This document shows, piece by piece, positions 1 to 7,815 of a DNA stretch of 11,275 nucleotides (positions within the stretch are counted from its first letter, which is position 1; each line of letters begins with the position of its first letter). The stretch is from positions 782 to 12,056 of the forward strand of contig DCWI01000041.1 in the NCBI GenBank assembly GCA_002328825.1. The letters are read 5' to 3'. This DNA comes from Nitrospiraceae bacterium UBA2166. Lineage in GTDB: Bacteria > Nitrospirota > Nitrospiria > Nitrospirales > UBA2166. Position numbers and translations under genes: made by a program. Under the pieces are notes generated by a model. The model did no database searches, had not been told where the DNA came from, and was given only the letters and a program-made list of their open reading frames with translations.

Positions 1-1288
1 CCATTTTGTCAATTTCATCTAACATCAGTACGGGATTGCTAAAACCTGCGCGCCGAATTGCCTGAATAATGCCGCCAGGAAGTGCTCCAACATACGTTCT
101 ACGATGTCCTCGTAACTCGGATTCGTCATGTATGCCGCCCAAACTAAATCGCTGAAACGCGCGTCCTAGTGCTCGCGCAATCGATTGGCCCAAGCTTGTT
201 TTTCCGACACCTGGAGGCCCAACGAGGCATAGGATTGGTGCTTTTGCTTTTGGGTTGAGTTTCAAGACCGCAAGGTGTTCAACTATCCGTTCCTTTACCT
301 CTTTGATTCCGTAATGATCTTCATCCAATATGCTGCGTACGTTGGTTAGGTCCAATTGATCTGGCGATGTTTTAGTCCACGGAAGTTCGAGTAGCATTTC
401 GAGGTAACTGCGAATGACGTGATAATCACTTGCAGCAGGTGGAATCTTTGATAGACGGTTCATTTCACGATTAGCTTCTTTTTTAACCTCTTTTGGCAGG
501 TCTGATTCTTCTATCTGTGTTCTAAGGTGTGCGAGTTCGTCTTCTTCGTTGTCGTCATCGCCTAGCTCTTGATGAATGGTTTTGAGTTGTTCGCGTAGGA
601 CATATTCACGCTGACTTTTGCTCAGCTTGACCTCTACTTCCCCTGCAATTTTGTTGCGCAGTTGAAGAATTTGCATTTCACGGGATAATTCGGCGTAGAG
701 GCCGCGCAGGAGATCAGCACAGGTTTGGGCTTCTAGCAGTTCTTGTTCTCCGGCCACCGTCAAATTCATAAATGAAGCCACGCGGTAGGCTAGGGCAACA
801 GGGTCTTCTTCTCCGCTTAAGGCGGTAACTGCTTCCTGAATGCCCGGTGATTCAATGAGATCTGGTAATGCCTGTACTAAGTCGATGATGGCGCGGTGCA
901 TGGCATCTATCTCAGGGCCAGAGTCAGCTGGATTCAGCAGTTGTCGGGAGCGTACAGTGAGATAAGGATCGGTTTGCTCTACTCGAAGCAAGACAGCGCG
1001 TTCGATTCCCTGCATTAGCGCATGGATTTTTGATCCATCGGGTCGTGTGATTTGTTTGATGACCGCCTTGGTTCCGATAGAATAGAGATCGTCGATACTT
1101 GGGTGTTCTTGTTCCGGGTTGCGTTGGGACACCACGATGATAGTTTTCTCTTCTGTTTTCATTGCAGCATCCACTGCCGCAATTGTAGATTCTCGGCCGA
1201 TCGTGACTGGCATCAATACGCCAGGGAATAATACTATTCGTTTGATTGGAAGGACGGGAAGTGTTGTGACTGTGGCTTGATCATCCAT
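1..1288 (-). CDS. lon: Lon ATP-dependent protease, N-terminal 429 residues (3' end outside window)
   Basis: Lon is a cytoplasmic AAA+ serine protease that degrades misfolded and regulatory proteins. The visible part begins MDDQATVTTLPVLPIKR, and the PUA-like N-terminal substrate-binding domain (motif VLFPGVLMPVTIGRE) covers about residues 9-200. A charged helical region with the family signature SKSQREYVLREQLKTIHQEL follows. The AAA+ domain then shows Walker A GPPGVGKT at residues 357-364 and Walker B LMLDEID at 421-427, just before the window edge. These positions match full-length E. coli-type Lon closely, so nothing is missing so far. The sensor residues and the Ser-Lys protease domain lie outside. 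The start is the ATG at 1288, with GCGAGG about 8 bases upstream; another ATG-like triplet overlaps it out of frame. The gene has its own long upstream region and seems transcribed alone. Identification is firm. Confidence 0.97.
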   Translation of the reverse strand, partial: MDDQATVTTLPVLPIKRIVLFPGVLMPVTIGRESTIAAVDAAMKTEEKTIIVVSQRNPEQEHPSIDDLYSIGTKAVIKQITRPDGSKIHALMQGIERAVLLRVEQTDPYLTVRSRQLLNPADSGPEIDAMHRAIIDLVQALPDLIESPGIQEAVTALSGEEDPVALAYRVASFMNLTVAGEQELLEAQTCADLLRGLYAELSREMQILQLRNKIAGEVEVKLSKSQREYVLREQLKTIHQELGDDDNEEDELAHLRTQIEESDLPKEVKKEANREMNRLSKIPPAASDYHVIRSYLEMLLELPWTKTSPDQLDLTNVRSILDEDHYGIKEVKERIVEHLAVLKLNPKAKAPILCLVGPPGVGKTSLGQSIARALGRAFQRFSLGGIHDESELRGHRRTYVGALPGGIIQAIRRAGFSNPVLMLDEIDKM

Positions 1289-1354
1289 GATAAATGCCTC
1301 GCTTTACCGTTGGTGTATTCACAGGGTGTCGTTTGTACTGCCTGTATCATGAAA

Positions 1355-1382
1355 AATATAATCACGAAATTGGTGAGGTCAA
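1355..1382 (-). promoter_or_regulatory. Candidate sigma-70 promoter of lon
   Basis: On the minus strand TTGACC (1382-1377) is separated by 16 bases from TATATT (1360-1355). Each hexamer matches 5 of 6 consensus positions. The predicted transcript would start near 1348, leaving a leader of about 60 bases before the lon ATG. No sigma-32 heat-shock pattern (CTTGAAA with CCCCAT) was seen here. This is a prediction from sequence only. Confidence 0.5.
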
Positions 1383-1535
1383 GTGGAGAGAAGATTGGTG
1401 GAGTGTATCCATGTTCTGAGTTGTATTCATTTTGTTATTTTCGGGAGACGTACGTATACGATTTCATATAAAATACGGAAGGCAAAACTATCAAAACCAG
1501 ATATGATTCGATTAAAATTTGTGTCGTGACATAGT
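1383..1535. other. Intergenic region upstream of lon
   Basis: This AT-rich stretch lies between the candidate lon promoter and the amber-interrupted ORF. It holds two overlapping short palindromes, ACGTACGT (1448-1455) and CGTATACG (1453-1460). No terminator with a T-run, RNA gene or convincing ORF was seen. The 64-codon plus-strand frame across 1277-1471 has no ribosome binding site and overlaps the start of lon, so it was not called. Confidence 0.4.
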
Positions 1536-1790
1536 CTATTGAACGTTCCTGTTTCTATAGACCATCAGTAGTATGTCTGTGAGTTGTAGGAGCAGTCGTT
1601 GGATACGTTCTGTTGCTTGGCCCAGTATGTGCCCCGAGGGCCTTTCCATGTTTTTGGCTACAGATGCAAGAGGATCTTCGTTGTCATACCATTGTGCAGT
1701 ATGTTGGCGAAACCAACATGTAATTACTTCATCGTCTGCGAAAGAGTTTGTGTATTTCTACGATATAGTATTTCGAACACGCGCAGGCAT
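1536..1790 (-). pseudogene. Small unrecognised ORF with in-frame amber codon, possible pseudogene
   Basis: Read from the ATG at 1790, the frame gives MPARVRNTIS, then TAG (1760-1758). It continues in the same frame for 73 codons to a second TAG at 1538-1536. The downstream part contains ADDEVITCWFRQHTAQWYDN, then a segment beginning EDPLASVAKNMERP and an amphipathic, leucine-rich C-terminus (RIQRLLLQLTDILL). This composition resembles a folded protein more than a random frame. I do not recognise a family. It begins 13 bases after the DUF5069 gene on the same strand, so it could be the last, damaged member of that operon. No Shine-Dalgarno sequence precedes 1790, and no ATG, GTG or TTG start follows the amber codon before an internal ATG about half-way along. 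Alternatives are an inactivated gene, a start at a rare codon such as ATT, amber read-through, a sequencing error, or a chance open frame. Confidence 0.35.
1701..1719. repeat. Short perfect inverted repeat (7-bp stem, 5-base loop)
   Basis: ATGTTGG (1701-1707) and CCAACAT (1713-1719) are perfect reverse complements around CGAAA. There is no T-run on either side, so it is not a standard intrinsic terminator. It lies inside the amber-interrupted frame and may be incidental. Confidence 0.35.
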
Positions 1791-1803
1791 GCGCAACAAG
1801 CTG

Positions 1804-2346
1804 TTATTGTCTTGGCGATGTTCCCGCTTCTTGTACATAAGCCAGGATCTGGTTATCGTTTTTTGCATCGCGGACGACTTTGAGAAAAGCCGAGGCTTCT
1901 AGCCCTATCGTTTTTAAAAAGTGACGGTCTCCTCCACAATTATACATCACCTCTGGCGGGAGCTCTCCACGCAACTTTGCTTTCGCTTTGGCAATAATTC
2001 GAGGAAGCCATCGATATCCGCCCAATTCTGCATTCATTGGGGGAAACGATGATAACGGAGCGTGGGTTGCTGATAGATGGTTTTGTTGTTCATTGAGAAA
2101 ATAGTCTCGCCGAATTGCGGTGATATTGAGTACCGTTTCAAATGTGGGAACTCCGCTATCACACCAATCCTCGATAAAATCATACAATTCATGAGAAGTA
2201 CATCCAATGGAGGCTAAGAATGTCGCATCGTCTTCCGGAAATAAAGTATTGACATCGCAAGGAGCTGATTGATATCGGATTATAGCTCGGTTATAAGCCT
2301 GTTGAAATCTTGTTTCCCAGTCGGTGTAGTTTGTGATCTTTTCCAT
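1804..2346 (-). CDS. DUF5069-type protein, unknown function
   Basis: This is a soluble protein of 180 residues with no signal peptide or membrane segment. The C-terminal part, about residues 108-175, has the pattern I associate with DUF5069: GGYRWLPRIIAKAKAKLRGE, a DRHFLKTIGLEASAFL segment, and a closing helix (VVRDAKNDNQILAYV). The N-terminal half has its own conserved-looking core, FLASIGCTSHELYDFIEDWC followed by TFETVLNITAIRRDYFL. The molecular role of the family is not known to me. The longest frame begins at a TTG (2349), but the very strong GGAGG (2351-2355) sits only one base from it. The ATG at 2346, four bases from GGAGG, is the better start. It is the last clearly intact gene of the minus-strand cluster, about 30 bases after the binding-protein gene, so it is probably co-transcribed with it. 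Family assignment is from memory of the motif and is moderately secure. Confidence 0.8.
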   Translation of the reverse strand: MEKITNYTDWETRFQQAYNRAIIRYQSAPCDVNTLFPEDDATFLASIGCTSHELYDFIEDWCDSGVPTFETVLNITAIRRDYFLNEQQNHLSATHAPLSSFPPMNAELGGYRWLPRIIAKAKAKLRGELPPEVMYNCGGDRHFLKTIGLEASAFLKVVRDAKNDNQILAYVQEAGTSPRQ

Positions 2347-2350
2347 CAAA

Positions 2351-2356
2351 CCTCCT
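2351..2356 (-). promoter_or_regulatory. Strong ribosome binding site deciding the DUF5069 start
   Basis: AGGAGG on the minus strand, within AAAGGAGG, lies four bases upstream of the ATG at 2346. It almost touches the TTG at 2349, which argues against the longer reading. Confidence 0.7.
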
Positions 2357-2376
2357 TTAGGTGGTGTCGTGATGGA

Positions 2377-3639
2377 TTATAGTTGGCAGGTGCTCTGGTC
2401 ACGCCGTATTGTGATCGCGTCTCCAGGGACAGTCTCAAGAATCTCATAATGTCCTAAGCCTAGTTCTTTCCCAAATGCTTTTCCAACCAAGATGTCTTGG
2501 ATATGTTGATGATCCCATGCTCGAAAAAATGATGGTCCCTCCTTCAATCCATCAAAGCTGTGTCCTTCGAGTGTTTTGACGAGGGCACTAACATCTGTAG
2601 TTTGTGCCCTGCGGATGGCATTCAGAATTTGTGTTAGTGCCGCATAGCCAAGGTAGCAACGTGAGGTTGGTGTGTGACGGTACTTCGCTATCACGCCATT
2701 AATAAAGATGTTAGAGCTTTTTGTCGGAACTTTAGGGTCCCAGGTGAGTCCCCAAATACCTTGGTTTGCGGTGTAACCAAGTGGTCGACCTATTTGTTCA
2801 CCGGCAATCATGCCTCCAATTCCCATATCCATTGCCAAGTTCATGGAGTTTGCCGTTTTCAGTGCATTGACGAGATCCCACCCATAGATGTTTAGAATTA
2901 CTGCGTCGGGTTTTGCTAACCTCGCTTCTTGCAATGCGGATGTAAAGTCGGTTGCTCCAAATTTTGTCACAGTGAGACCTATTTCTTTTCCTCCCAATTC
3001 ACTTAAGGCGTGTTTCATTGCTGTATATGCAGATGTTCCATCCATCGTATTTGCATTAATGAAAAACCAGTTTGACCCATATGTTTTCACGATGTGAGGG
3101 GCTACTGCACGTGACATCGCACGGGCAGTAGGCATGTAGGTAAACGATGAAGTTCGGCATGCTGATCCGGAAAGTTCATTAATGTGCGCGCAGGAGACCA
3201 TAAACAATTTACCTTCTGTTTCAGCGACTTCTGAAACGGCGAGTGCAGCCTCACCATTAAATGATCCGACCAATGCATCAACTCGTTTTTCTTTGATGAG
3301 TGTGATTGCCTGTTTGCGTGCAATATCGGCATTTGAGGTATCGTCAACCGGTAGTAATTCGATTGGTCTTCCAATGATCCCTCCTGATGCATTGGCCATG
3401 TCTATTGCGACGGTTGCGCCGTGGATATCATGCATTGATGACGTGCTGTAGGGGCCAGTGATTGGATCGATCATTCCGATCCGGATAGGATTGCCCGTTG
3501 GAGCCAATGGGCTAGTGACTGGTGCTGAAGTTGCGCGATTTCCGAGTTGTGTTCCGGAAAAACTTAATGCACCAACTCCACCCAATGTGAGGTACTTCAT
3601 GAATGTTCGTCGTGTTATATCAGTTGATGTATTGGGCAT
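2377..3639 (-). CDS. Tat-exported type 1 substrate-binding protein (LivK/urea-amide type)
   Basis: This 420-residue protein is predicted to be a periplasmic solute receptor of the branched-chain amino acid/urea/amide ABC transporter class (Peripla_BP_6, type 1 fold). The N-terminus has a Tat signal, RRTFMK at residues 10-15, followed by a hydrophobic stretch (YLTLGGVGALSFSG). This implies export after folding. The mature domain starts near residue 50 with PIRIGMIDPITGPYSTSS, the typical opening of the family. It continues with GATVAIDMANASGGIIGRPI, the VDALVGSFNGEAALAVSEVA segment, and a second-lobe region around FGATDFTSALQEARLAKPDAV. AGGAG (3650-3646) six bases upstream supports the ATG at 3639. 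No permease or ATPase gene is adjacent, so its transporter is elsewhere or it acts as a sensor or scavenging receptor. The ligand cannot be read from sequence; urea, short amides or amino acids are candidates by family only. Confidence 0.9.
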   Translation of the reverse strand: MPNTSTDITRRTFMKYLTLGGVGALSFSGTQLGNRATSAPVTSPLAPTGNPIRIGMIDPITGPYSTSSMHDIHGATVAIDMANASGGIIGRPIELLPVDDTSNADIARKQAITLIKEKRVDALVGSFNGEAALAVSEVAETEGKLFMVSCAHINELSGSACRTSSFTYMPTARAMSRAVAPHIVKTYGSNWFFINANTMDGTSAYTAMKHALSELGGKEIGLTVTKFGATDFTSALQEARLAKPDAVILNIYGWDLVNALKTANSMNLAMDMGIGGMIAGEQIGRPLGYTANQGIWGLTWDPKVPTKSSNIFINGVIAKYRHTPTSRCYLGYAALTQILNAIRRAQTTDVSALVKTLEGHSFDGLKEGPSFFRAWDHQHIQDILVGKAFGKELGLGHYEILETVPGDAITIRRDQSTCQL

Positions 3640-3680
3640 CAGTGACTCCTGTTATGGTAACGATGCGCCCCAATGGGCTG

Positions 3681-4355
3681 TCATGTTTTTCCTCTGCATT
3701 TTGAATATTTTGTGAGGTATTTCGAAATCAAATCATGCCATCCAGTAGGGAGTGTCTCGATTTGCATGGCTCGCTGTAGTATGGATTGATCTTGCACAGT
3801 CTGGGATAGAAGCCTGTTGAGATCAGTCACGGTGACATGCTGAGCATTTTGACTGATCGGAACAATTTGATCGCCTGTTCCGATTTCACCTTCAGTGATG
3901 ACCTTCAAATACCAGCCACTTCGGCCACTTGAGAGGAACTGTTTGACGACTGTTGGATTTCCAAATTTAATTCCCAGCTTAAAACAGGGTTCACGTGGTT
4001 GCACAATCTCGAACTGAGTTGATCCAATACGCCATTTGCTGCCAATGTACATGGTGTCTTCCAAGGCACCTTCGATTGTCAGGTTTTCTCCGAACATTCC
4101 CCAGGTAAAGGTGAGATTGGGGAATTTATGCTGCCAATACTCGTAGTGTTCCTTGGGGTAAACATATACTGCTTTGTCGATTCCACCATGAAGTTTTAGG
4201 TCGCCTTGCTGATCTCCATCGAGTCCATGTAATCGTACTGTAACGCGTCTGCCAATGGAATGCTTAAAAATTCCAGTTTTCAACTGTTTTCCCCGCCATA
4301 GAATGGGACGAAGTGTTCCCACGTTGACTGCAATTACGCGCATGATTCTTTGCAT
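3681..4355 (-). CDS. MOSC domain protein, YiiM-like
   Basis: The product is 224 residues, the same length as E. coli YiiM. It is predicted to be cytoplasmic and to belong to the MOSC family, which handles molybdenum cofactor-linked sulfur or oxygen chemistry. YiiM is linked to detoxification of N-hydroxylated purines. Visible motifs are GLDGDQQGD (44-52), KLHGGIDKAVYVYPKEHYEYW (54-74, bases of the metal/cofactor pocket), FGENL (88-92) and QPREPCFKLG (119-128), whose Cys124 is the conserved MOSC cysteine. A C-terminal helical region from about 172 fits the YiiM three-alpha domain. Two starts are possible: ATG 4355 (MQRIMRV) or ATG 4343 (MRVIAV). Neither has a strong ribosome binding site, and the second aligns well with the start of the core fold. 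It is the first gene of the cluster, 41 bases before the Tat-exported binding protein. Confidence 0.9.
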   Translation of the reverse strand: MQRIMRVIAVNVGTLRPILWRGKQLKTGIFKHSIGRRVTVRLHGLDGDQQGDLKLHGGIDKAVYVYPKEHYEYWQHKFPNLTFTWGMFGENLTIEGALEDTMYIGSKWRIGSTQFEIVQPREPCFKLGIKFGNPTVVKQFLSSGRSGWYLKVITEGEIGTGDQIVPISQNAQHVTVTDLNRLLSQTVQDQSILQRAMQIETLPTGWHDLISKYLTKYSKCRGKT

Positions 4356-4875
4356 CTTTGTGTGTCTGGGGTGTAGCTACGGTTGTTTGTAAAATTGTCC
4401 ATTAGTACAAAAATGAGGGCAGTTGCTATCTGAATGTGTACTCTGATCGTGTGTTTCACTTTGGTGTTAGTGTATGTGTTGGACACCGTATCTTTGAGCT
4501 CGTGATGATCATTATGAATTGTGGCAATGTGCCATGCTCTCGTAGATATATGCTTACCATAAAACATATCAAAGATGAATGCTGTATTTTCTGTTTATCG
4601 TGGTGTACGCGGCAGTCACTGGTTCAGCGTCATTCGTGCCATATTTGGGATGTGCGTGAGATTCCCCTGTTATCTGAGGGAGAGAGTATTTTTTTGTTTC
4701 CCTTTTTTCATCTAGTGCGATATTTTTCATTCTTCCTGATTGTTGCAATTACACTGTGTTTGCTCTTGTTTTTTCGAGTTAGAATCAGTGGCGTTTGCGG
4801 CGTATATGTTTAGGCCAATGTTCTGGGTTTTTTTGGATAGAATATGGCGAGTTTTTCAAACGATGATCGGTTAGT
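4356..4875. other. Long divergent intergenic region, T-rich on the plus strand
   Basis: These 520 bases separate the divergent MOSC operon and the 884-residue membrane protein gene, so both promoters should be here. No clear pair of -35 and -10 hexamers could be chosen with confidence; TAGAAT occurs near 4781 and again near 4838 as weak -10 candidates for the plus strand. A small hairpin TGGCA-ATG-TGCCA lies at 4522-4534. Open frames at 4436-4813 (plus) and 4334-4567 (minus) lack ribosome binding sites and have odd composition, so they are not called. Confidence 0.4.
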
Positions 4876-7530
4876 GTGTGTGACACTATGAACAGTTCAG
4901 ACCTTGGTGGAGATGATAGAGAGATACGTTATCGGCGTCTTTCTCGCGTACTGATTATCCCTATGTTCCTAGTAAGTGGTGCAACCTCGCTTGTCTACGA
5001 GACAGTATGGGCACGGCAATTGCACCTTATATTTGGAACCAGTCAAGTCGCAATCAGCACAGTGCTTGCCGCGTTTATGACAGGTCTTGCGATTGGAGCG
5101 CTGTTTGCGGCGCGTTGGGCGTTGCGTACGCGCTATCCTCTCGTGTGGTATGCCATTGTTGAGTTTTTTATTGGGGGTTATGCCTTTTTTTTTCCAGTGA
5201 TTCTTGAACGATCAGAACCAGTCTACCTTGGTTTTTTGGCGATGTTTGATCCAAGTTTGCTTGTGTTTGGATGGTTTCAGTTCGTGCTCGTTGGTCTTCT
5301 TCTTCTCCCTCCAACTATATGTATGGGGGCAACACTCCCACTGCTTGTTCGATTTATCGCGGCTCGATCTGAGGATGTCGGTTGGCAGGTAGGACGACTT
5401 TATGGAGTCAATACTCTTGGCGCGGTGATTGGCACTGGTCTGGCTGGATTTGTTCTTCTCCCACAACTCGGACTGTACGCAACGACATACTGGGCAGTCC
5501 TTGCTAATCTGCTATTAGCGTTTAGTGCTTTCGTACTTGCAGGAGTGCTGGGTCCAGTCCCTTCTTCGAAGGCCACCTTTGCGTCAAGGGATGAAACCTG
5601 TGATAGAAAAGCTTTCCTAGTTGTTTCTCCACCTTCTTTCTCCCGTGCTCTTATCGTTGTTGCCGGCTTGGCAGGTTTTTCTAGTTTGCTATGTGAGGTG
5701 GCATGGTTTCGCCTCACAGCACTCCTGCTTGGAGGTAGCGCCTATGCATTTTCGATCATGTTGCTTGCCTTTCTTCTCGGCATTGGTATTGGAGGATGGG
5801 TTGGGGGATGGATGGCTGATCGAAGTTTTTCGCGGGGAGGTCAGACGCGTGTTCTTCGTGTGCTTACGCTGATCCAACTGCAGGTGGCGTGTTGGTGCTG
5901 GGTCGCGATGTATTTTTATAGTGAGTTGCCATTTGTCTACGTTGGGTTGTACCGAATCTTGCAAGACACGCTGTACTTGATGTGGCCTGCTATGCTGGCA
6001 TTGCCATTGGCCATCATGCTGCTTCCCGCATTGTGTATGGGCGCAACTTTTCCCTATCTTGTTCGTGCGATGGCTGAATCTGGAGATGCCTTGAGTTATC
6101 CAGTTGGTCGTCTTTACGGGGTGAATACGCTTGGCGCGATCATCGGCGCGGCTGGCGGAGGTCTTGTGCTTTTACCTGCCTTACACATGAGTGGAGCCGT
6201 CTTGGCTGCCATATCTGTCAATCTTATTGCCGCACTGATTGTGGGTATAACCGCTCTTGCCGTGAATGGTCAACGACGTCGTGGCGTGTTTGTTGTTTCG
6301 CTCATGGTGACGCTGAGTATGATCGTGGTCGTTCACTGGTACAAGCCACCATGGGATCATCGATTTATGACAGCAGGACTCTATTCCTATGTGACAACGC
6401 TCAGCGATTTGAGTCGAGAAGGTGTGACTGAGGCAGTGACAGGGTCCTCAGAGCTTGTTTTCTACGAGGAAGGGCTGTCCTCTGTCGTGACTGTTGAACG
6501 TGATCCCTCCGATGGAAATATTTTTCTCGCCAATAATGGAAAAGTAGAGGCTTCGTTGCACGACATGGACACGCAGCTTTTGTTAGCTCACGTTCCATTT
6601 GCTTTTGCGCCGTCGGCCGAACGTGTTCTTGTTATTGGTTTGGCGAGTGGAATCACGTTAGGGTCGGTCACTCTCCATTCTGCACGCGAGATTGACCTCG
6701 TTGAATTAGAGCCGGCGGTTGTTGCCGCTAGCCATGCGTTTGATGGGCACAATAATCGACCGCTTGCGGATCCTCGTGTGCGATTGATTGTCAATGATGC
6801 TAGGAATGTTCTCACTCTTGCACAAGACGGCACGTATGATCTTGTGAGTGCTCAACCATCAAACCCTTGGCTGACTGGCGTGTCCAATTTGTTCACACGG
6901 GAGTTTTTTGAGCTTGGTAGGCAAAAACTTCAACCTGGAGGAGTGTGGGTTCAGTGGCTGCAGACCTATAGTATGGGGCCAGATGATGTGCGTTCACTTC
7001 TTGCAACGTTCGCAGATGTATACGAATATGTTAGGGTTTTTCGTGTTGGGTCTGCTGATTTGCTCGTTGTGGGGAGTCAGGCGGAACTTCCGTTGTCTGT
7101 GGCTGCATTTAGGGAGATCTTTCAAAATAATGAGGTTGTTGAAGATTTGAGGAGCATTAGCGTTGAACGGCCAGAACATTTGCTCGGTCTGCATCAGTTT
7201 TCGCGTGACACACTGCTGGAGTTTACTGGCGAAGCAATACGAAATACTGATGACAATATGCGTATTGAGTATTCGGCACCACTCAAGCTCTTTGAAGATA
7301 CTCTTATCGCTAACGTGAGTATGTTAGAGTATCACGCCGAAGTCACGATAGAAGGCGTTGAGGGCTCCGATGGGCTACTTGCTCTGGCTCGTACCTATGC
7401 GGAACACGATCTAAGTTGGCGTAGAGCATTTCACACACTGGAGTACGCACGAACCCAGTATCCCGAACACCCGGATGTCATCGTTGCCTACAACGAAGCA
7501 CTCGAGAAGATTCGTGCAGAGCAAGAGTGA
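4876..7530 (+). CDS. Polytopic membrane protein fused to a spermidine synthase-like domain
   Basis: An 884-residue inner-membrane protein. The membrane part (about 22-485) is an internal duplication. GATSLVYETVWARQL (35-49) resembles AGFSSLLCEVAWFRL (266-280), ICMGATLPLLVRF (148-160) resembles LCMGATFPYLVRAM (386-399), and GRLYGVNTLGA occurs at both 173-183 and 411-421. The soluble part (about 525-725) has a spermidine synthase/SAM methyltransferase-like fold: VLVIGLASGITLGS (584-597), DLVELEP (607-613), NDARN (640-644) and YDLVSAQPSNPW (654-665). The aspartate that activates the amine in true spermidine synthases is glutamine here (Gln660), so classical aminopropyl transfer is doubtful. A helical tail (about 830-884, ALARTYAEHDLSWRRAFHTL) resembles a TPR-like end. 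Start is uncertain: GTG 4876 is the first possible codon after an in-frame stop, and ATG 4888 is an alternative; neither has a good ribosome binding site. Similar fusions are widely annotated, but their reaction is largely unknown to me. Confidence 0.88.
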   Translation: MCDTMNSSDLGGDDREIRYRRLSRVLIIPMFLVSGATSLVYETVWARQLHLIFGTSQVAISTVLAAFMTGLAIGALFAARWALRTRYPLVWYAIVEFFIGGYAFFFPVILERSEPVYLGFLAMFDPSLLVFGWFQFVLVGLLLLPPTICMGATLPLLVRFIAARSEDVGWQVGRLYGVNTLGAVIGTGLAGFVLLPQLGLYATTYWAVLANLLLAFSAFVLAGVLGPVPSSKATFASRDETCDRKAFLVVSPPSFSRALIVVAGLAGFSSLLCEVAWFRLTALLLGGSAYAFSIMLLAFLLGIGIGGWVGGWMADRSFSRGGQTRVLRVLTLIQLQVACWCWVAMYFYSELPFVYVGLYRILQDTLYLMWPAMLALPLAIMLLPALCMGATFPYLVRAMAESGDALSYPVGRLYGVNTLGAIIGAAGGGLVLLPALHMSGAVLAAISVNLIAALIVGITALAVNGQRRRGVFVVSLMVTLSMIVVVHWYKPPWDHRFMTAGLYSYVTTLSDLSREGVTEAVTGSSELVFYEEGLSSVVTVERDPSDGNIFLANNGKVEASLHDMDTQLLLAHVPFAFAPSAERVLVIGLASGITLGSVTLHSAREIDLVELEPAVVAASHAFDGHNNRPLADPRVRLIVNDARNVLTLAQDGTYDLVSAQPSNPWLTGVSNLFTREFFELGRQKLQPGGVWVQWLQTYSMGPDDVRSLLATFADVYEYVRVFRVGSADLLVVGSQAELPLSVAAFREIFQNNEVVEDLRSISVERPEHLLGLHQFSRDTLLEFTGEAIRNTDDNMRIEYSAPLKLFEDTLIANVSMLEYHAEVTIEGVEGSDGLLALARTYAEHDLSWRRAFHTLEYARTQYPEHPDVIVAYNEALEKIRAEQE

Positions 7531-7801
7531 CTTTCGTTTGAAATGGCATGATCGATCTTATCAATTAAGTATGATGTTAAGGTGCAACACAACGTGTGTG
7601 CTACTCAAAGGACAATACCCTTATGCTACGGCCGTACAACATTGCCATACATTGTGAGTGAAGTCGTGTGATGTGCATGGAAGGGCAACAGGATATTGCC
7701 TCATTAAATCCTTGAAACTACTTGAAAATATTGATAAATCGTAGTAAAGAAAAGCTAGGATGAGTGATATGAACATAAGTAGCGATTGTTATTCATCCGA
7801 G
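7531..7801. other. Intergenic region between membrane fusion gene and PEBP lipoprotein gene
   Basis: The region holds a perfect 10-bp palindrome, TACGGCCGTA (7627-7636), and a small hairpin GGCAA...TTGCC (around 7684-7700). Neither is followed by a T-run, so no intrinsic terminator is claimed. Two overlapping TTGAAA boxes (7712-7717 and 7722-7727) with poor -10 partners (TAAATC at 7735, TAAAGA at 7745) are weak promoter candidates for the next gene. Confidence 0.35.
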
Positions 7802-7803
7802 AA

Positions 7804-7809
7804 AGGAGG
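7804..7809 (+). promoter_or_regulatory. Strong ribosome binding site deciding the PEBP gene start
   Basis: AGGAGG, within AAAGGAGGGG, lies six bases before GTG 7816 and nine before GTG 7819. It sits inside the frame that opens at TTG 7786, which argues for starting at one of the GTG codons instead. Confidence 0.7.
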
Positions 7810-7815
7810 GGTGAC

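Noticed and set aside
1758..1760. The amber codon as evidence for pyrrolysine or a reassigned code
   Set aside because: All other genes in the window use the standard code, UAG serves as a normal stop in several genes here (for example PilW-like and PilX-like), and no other in-frame UAG is seen.
1573..1902. Plus-strand open frames of 109 and 94 codons overlapping at 1573-1902
   Set aside because: Both lie opposite the DUF5069 3' end and the amber-interrupted frame, have no ribosome binding site, and have cysteine/serine-rich unnatural composition.
3102..3451. Out-of-frame open frames inside the binding-protein gene (96 codons minus, 89 codons plus)
   Set aside because: They are shadows of a well-supported gene with a clear Tat signal and family motifs.
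4334..4567. 77-codon minus-strand frame upstream of the MOSC gene
   Set aside because: It overlaps the MOSC start out of frame, has low-complexity Thr/His/Asn composition and no ribosome binding site.
4436..4813. 125-codon plus-strand frame with a hydrophobic segment
   Set aside because: It starts at GTG without a ribosome binding site; its Phe/Leu richness follows from T-runs in noncoding DNA, and no domain is recognisable.
7627..7636. TACGGCCGTA palindrome as a terminator of the membrane-fusion gene
   Set aside because: It has no loop and no following T-run; short palindromes of this size occur by chance.
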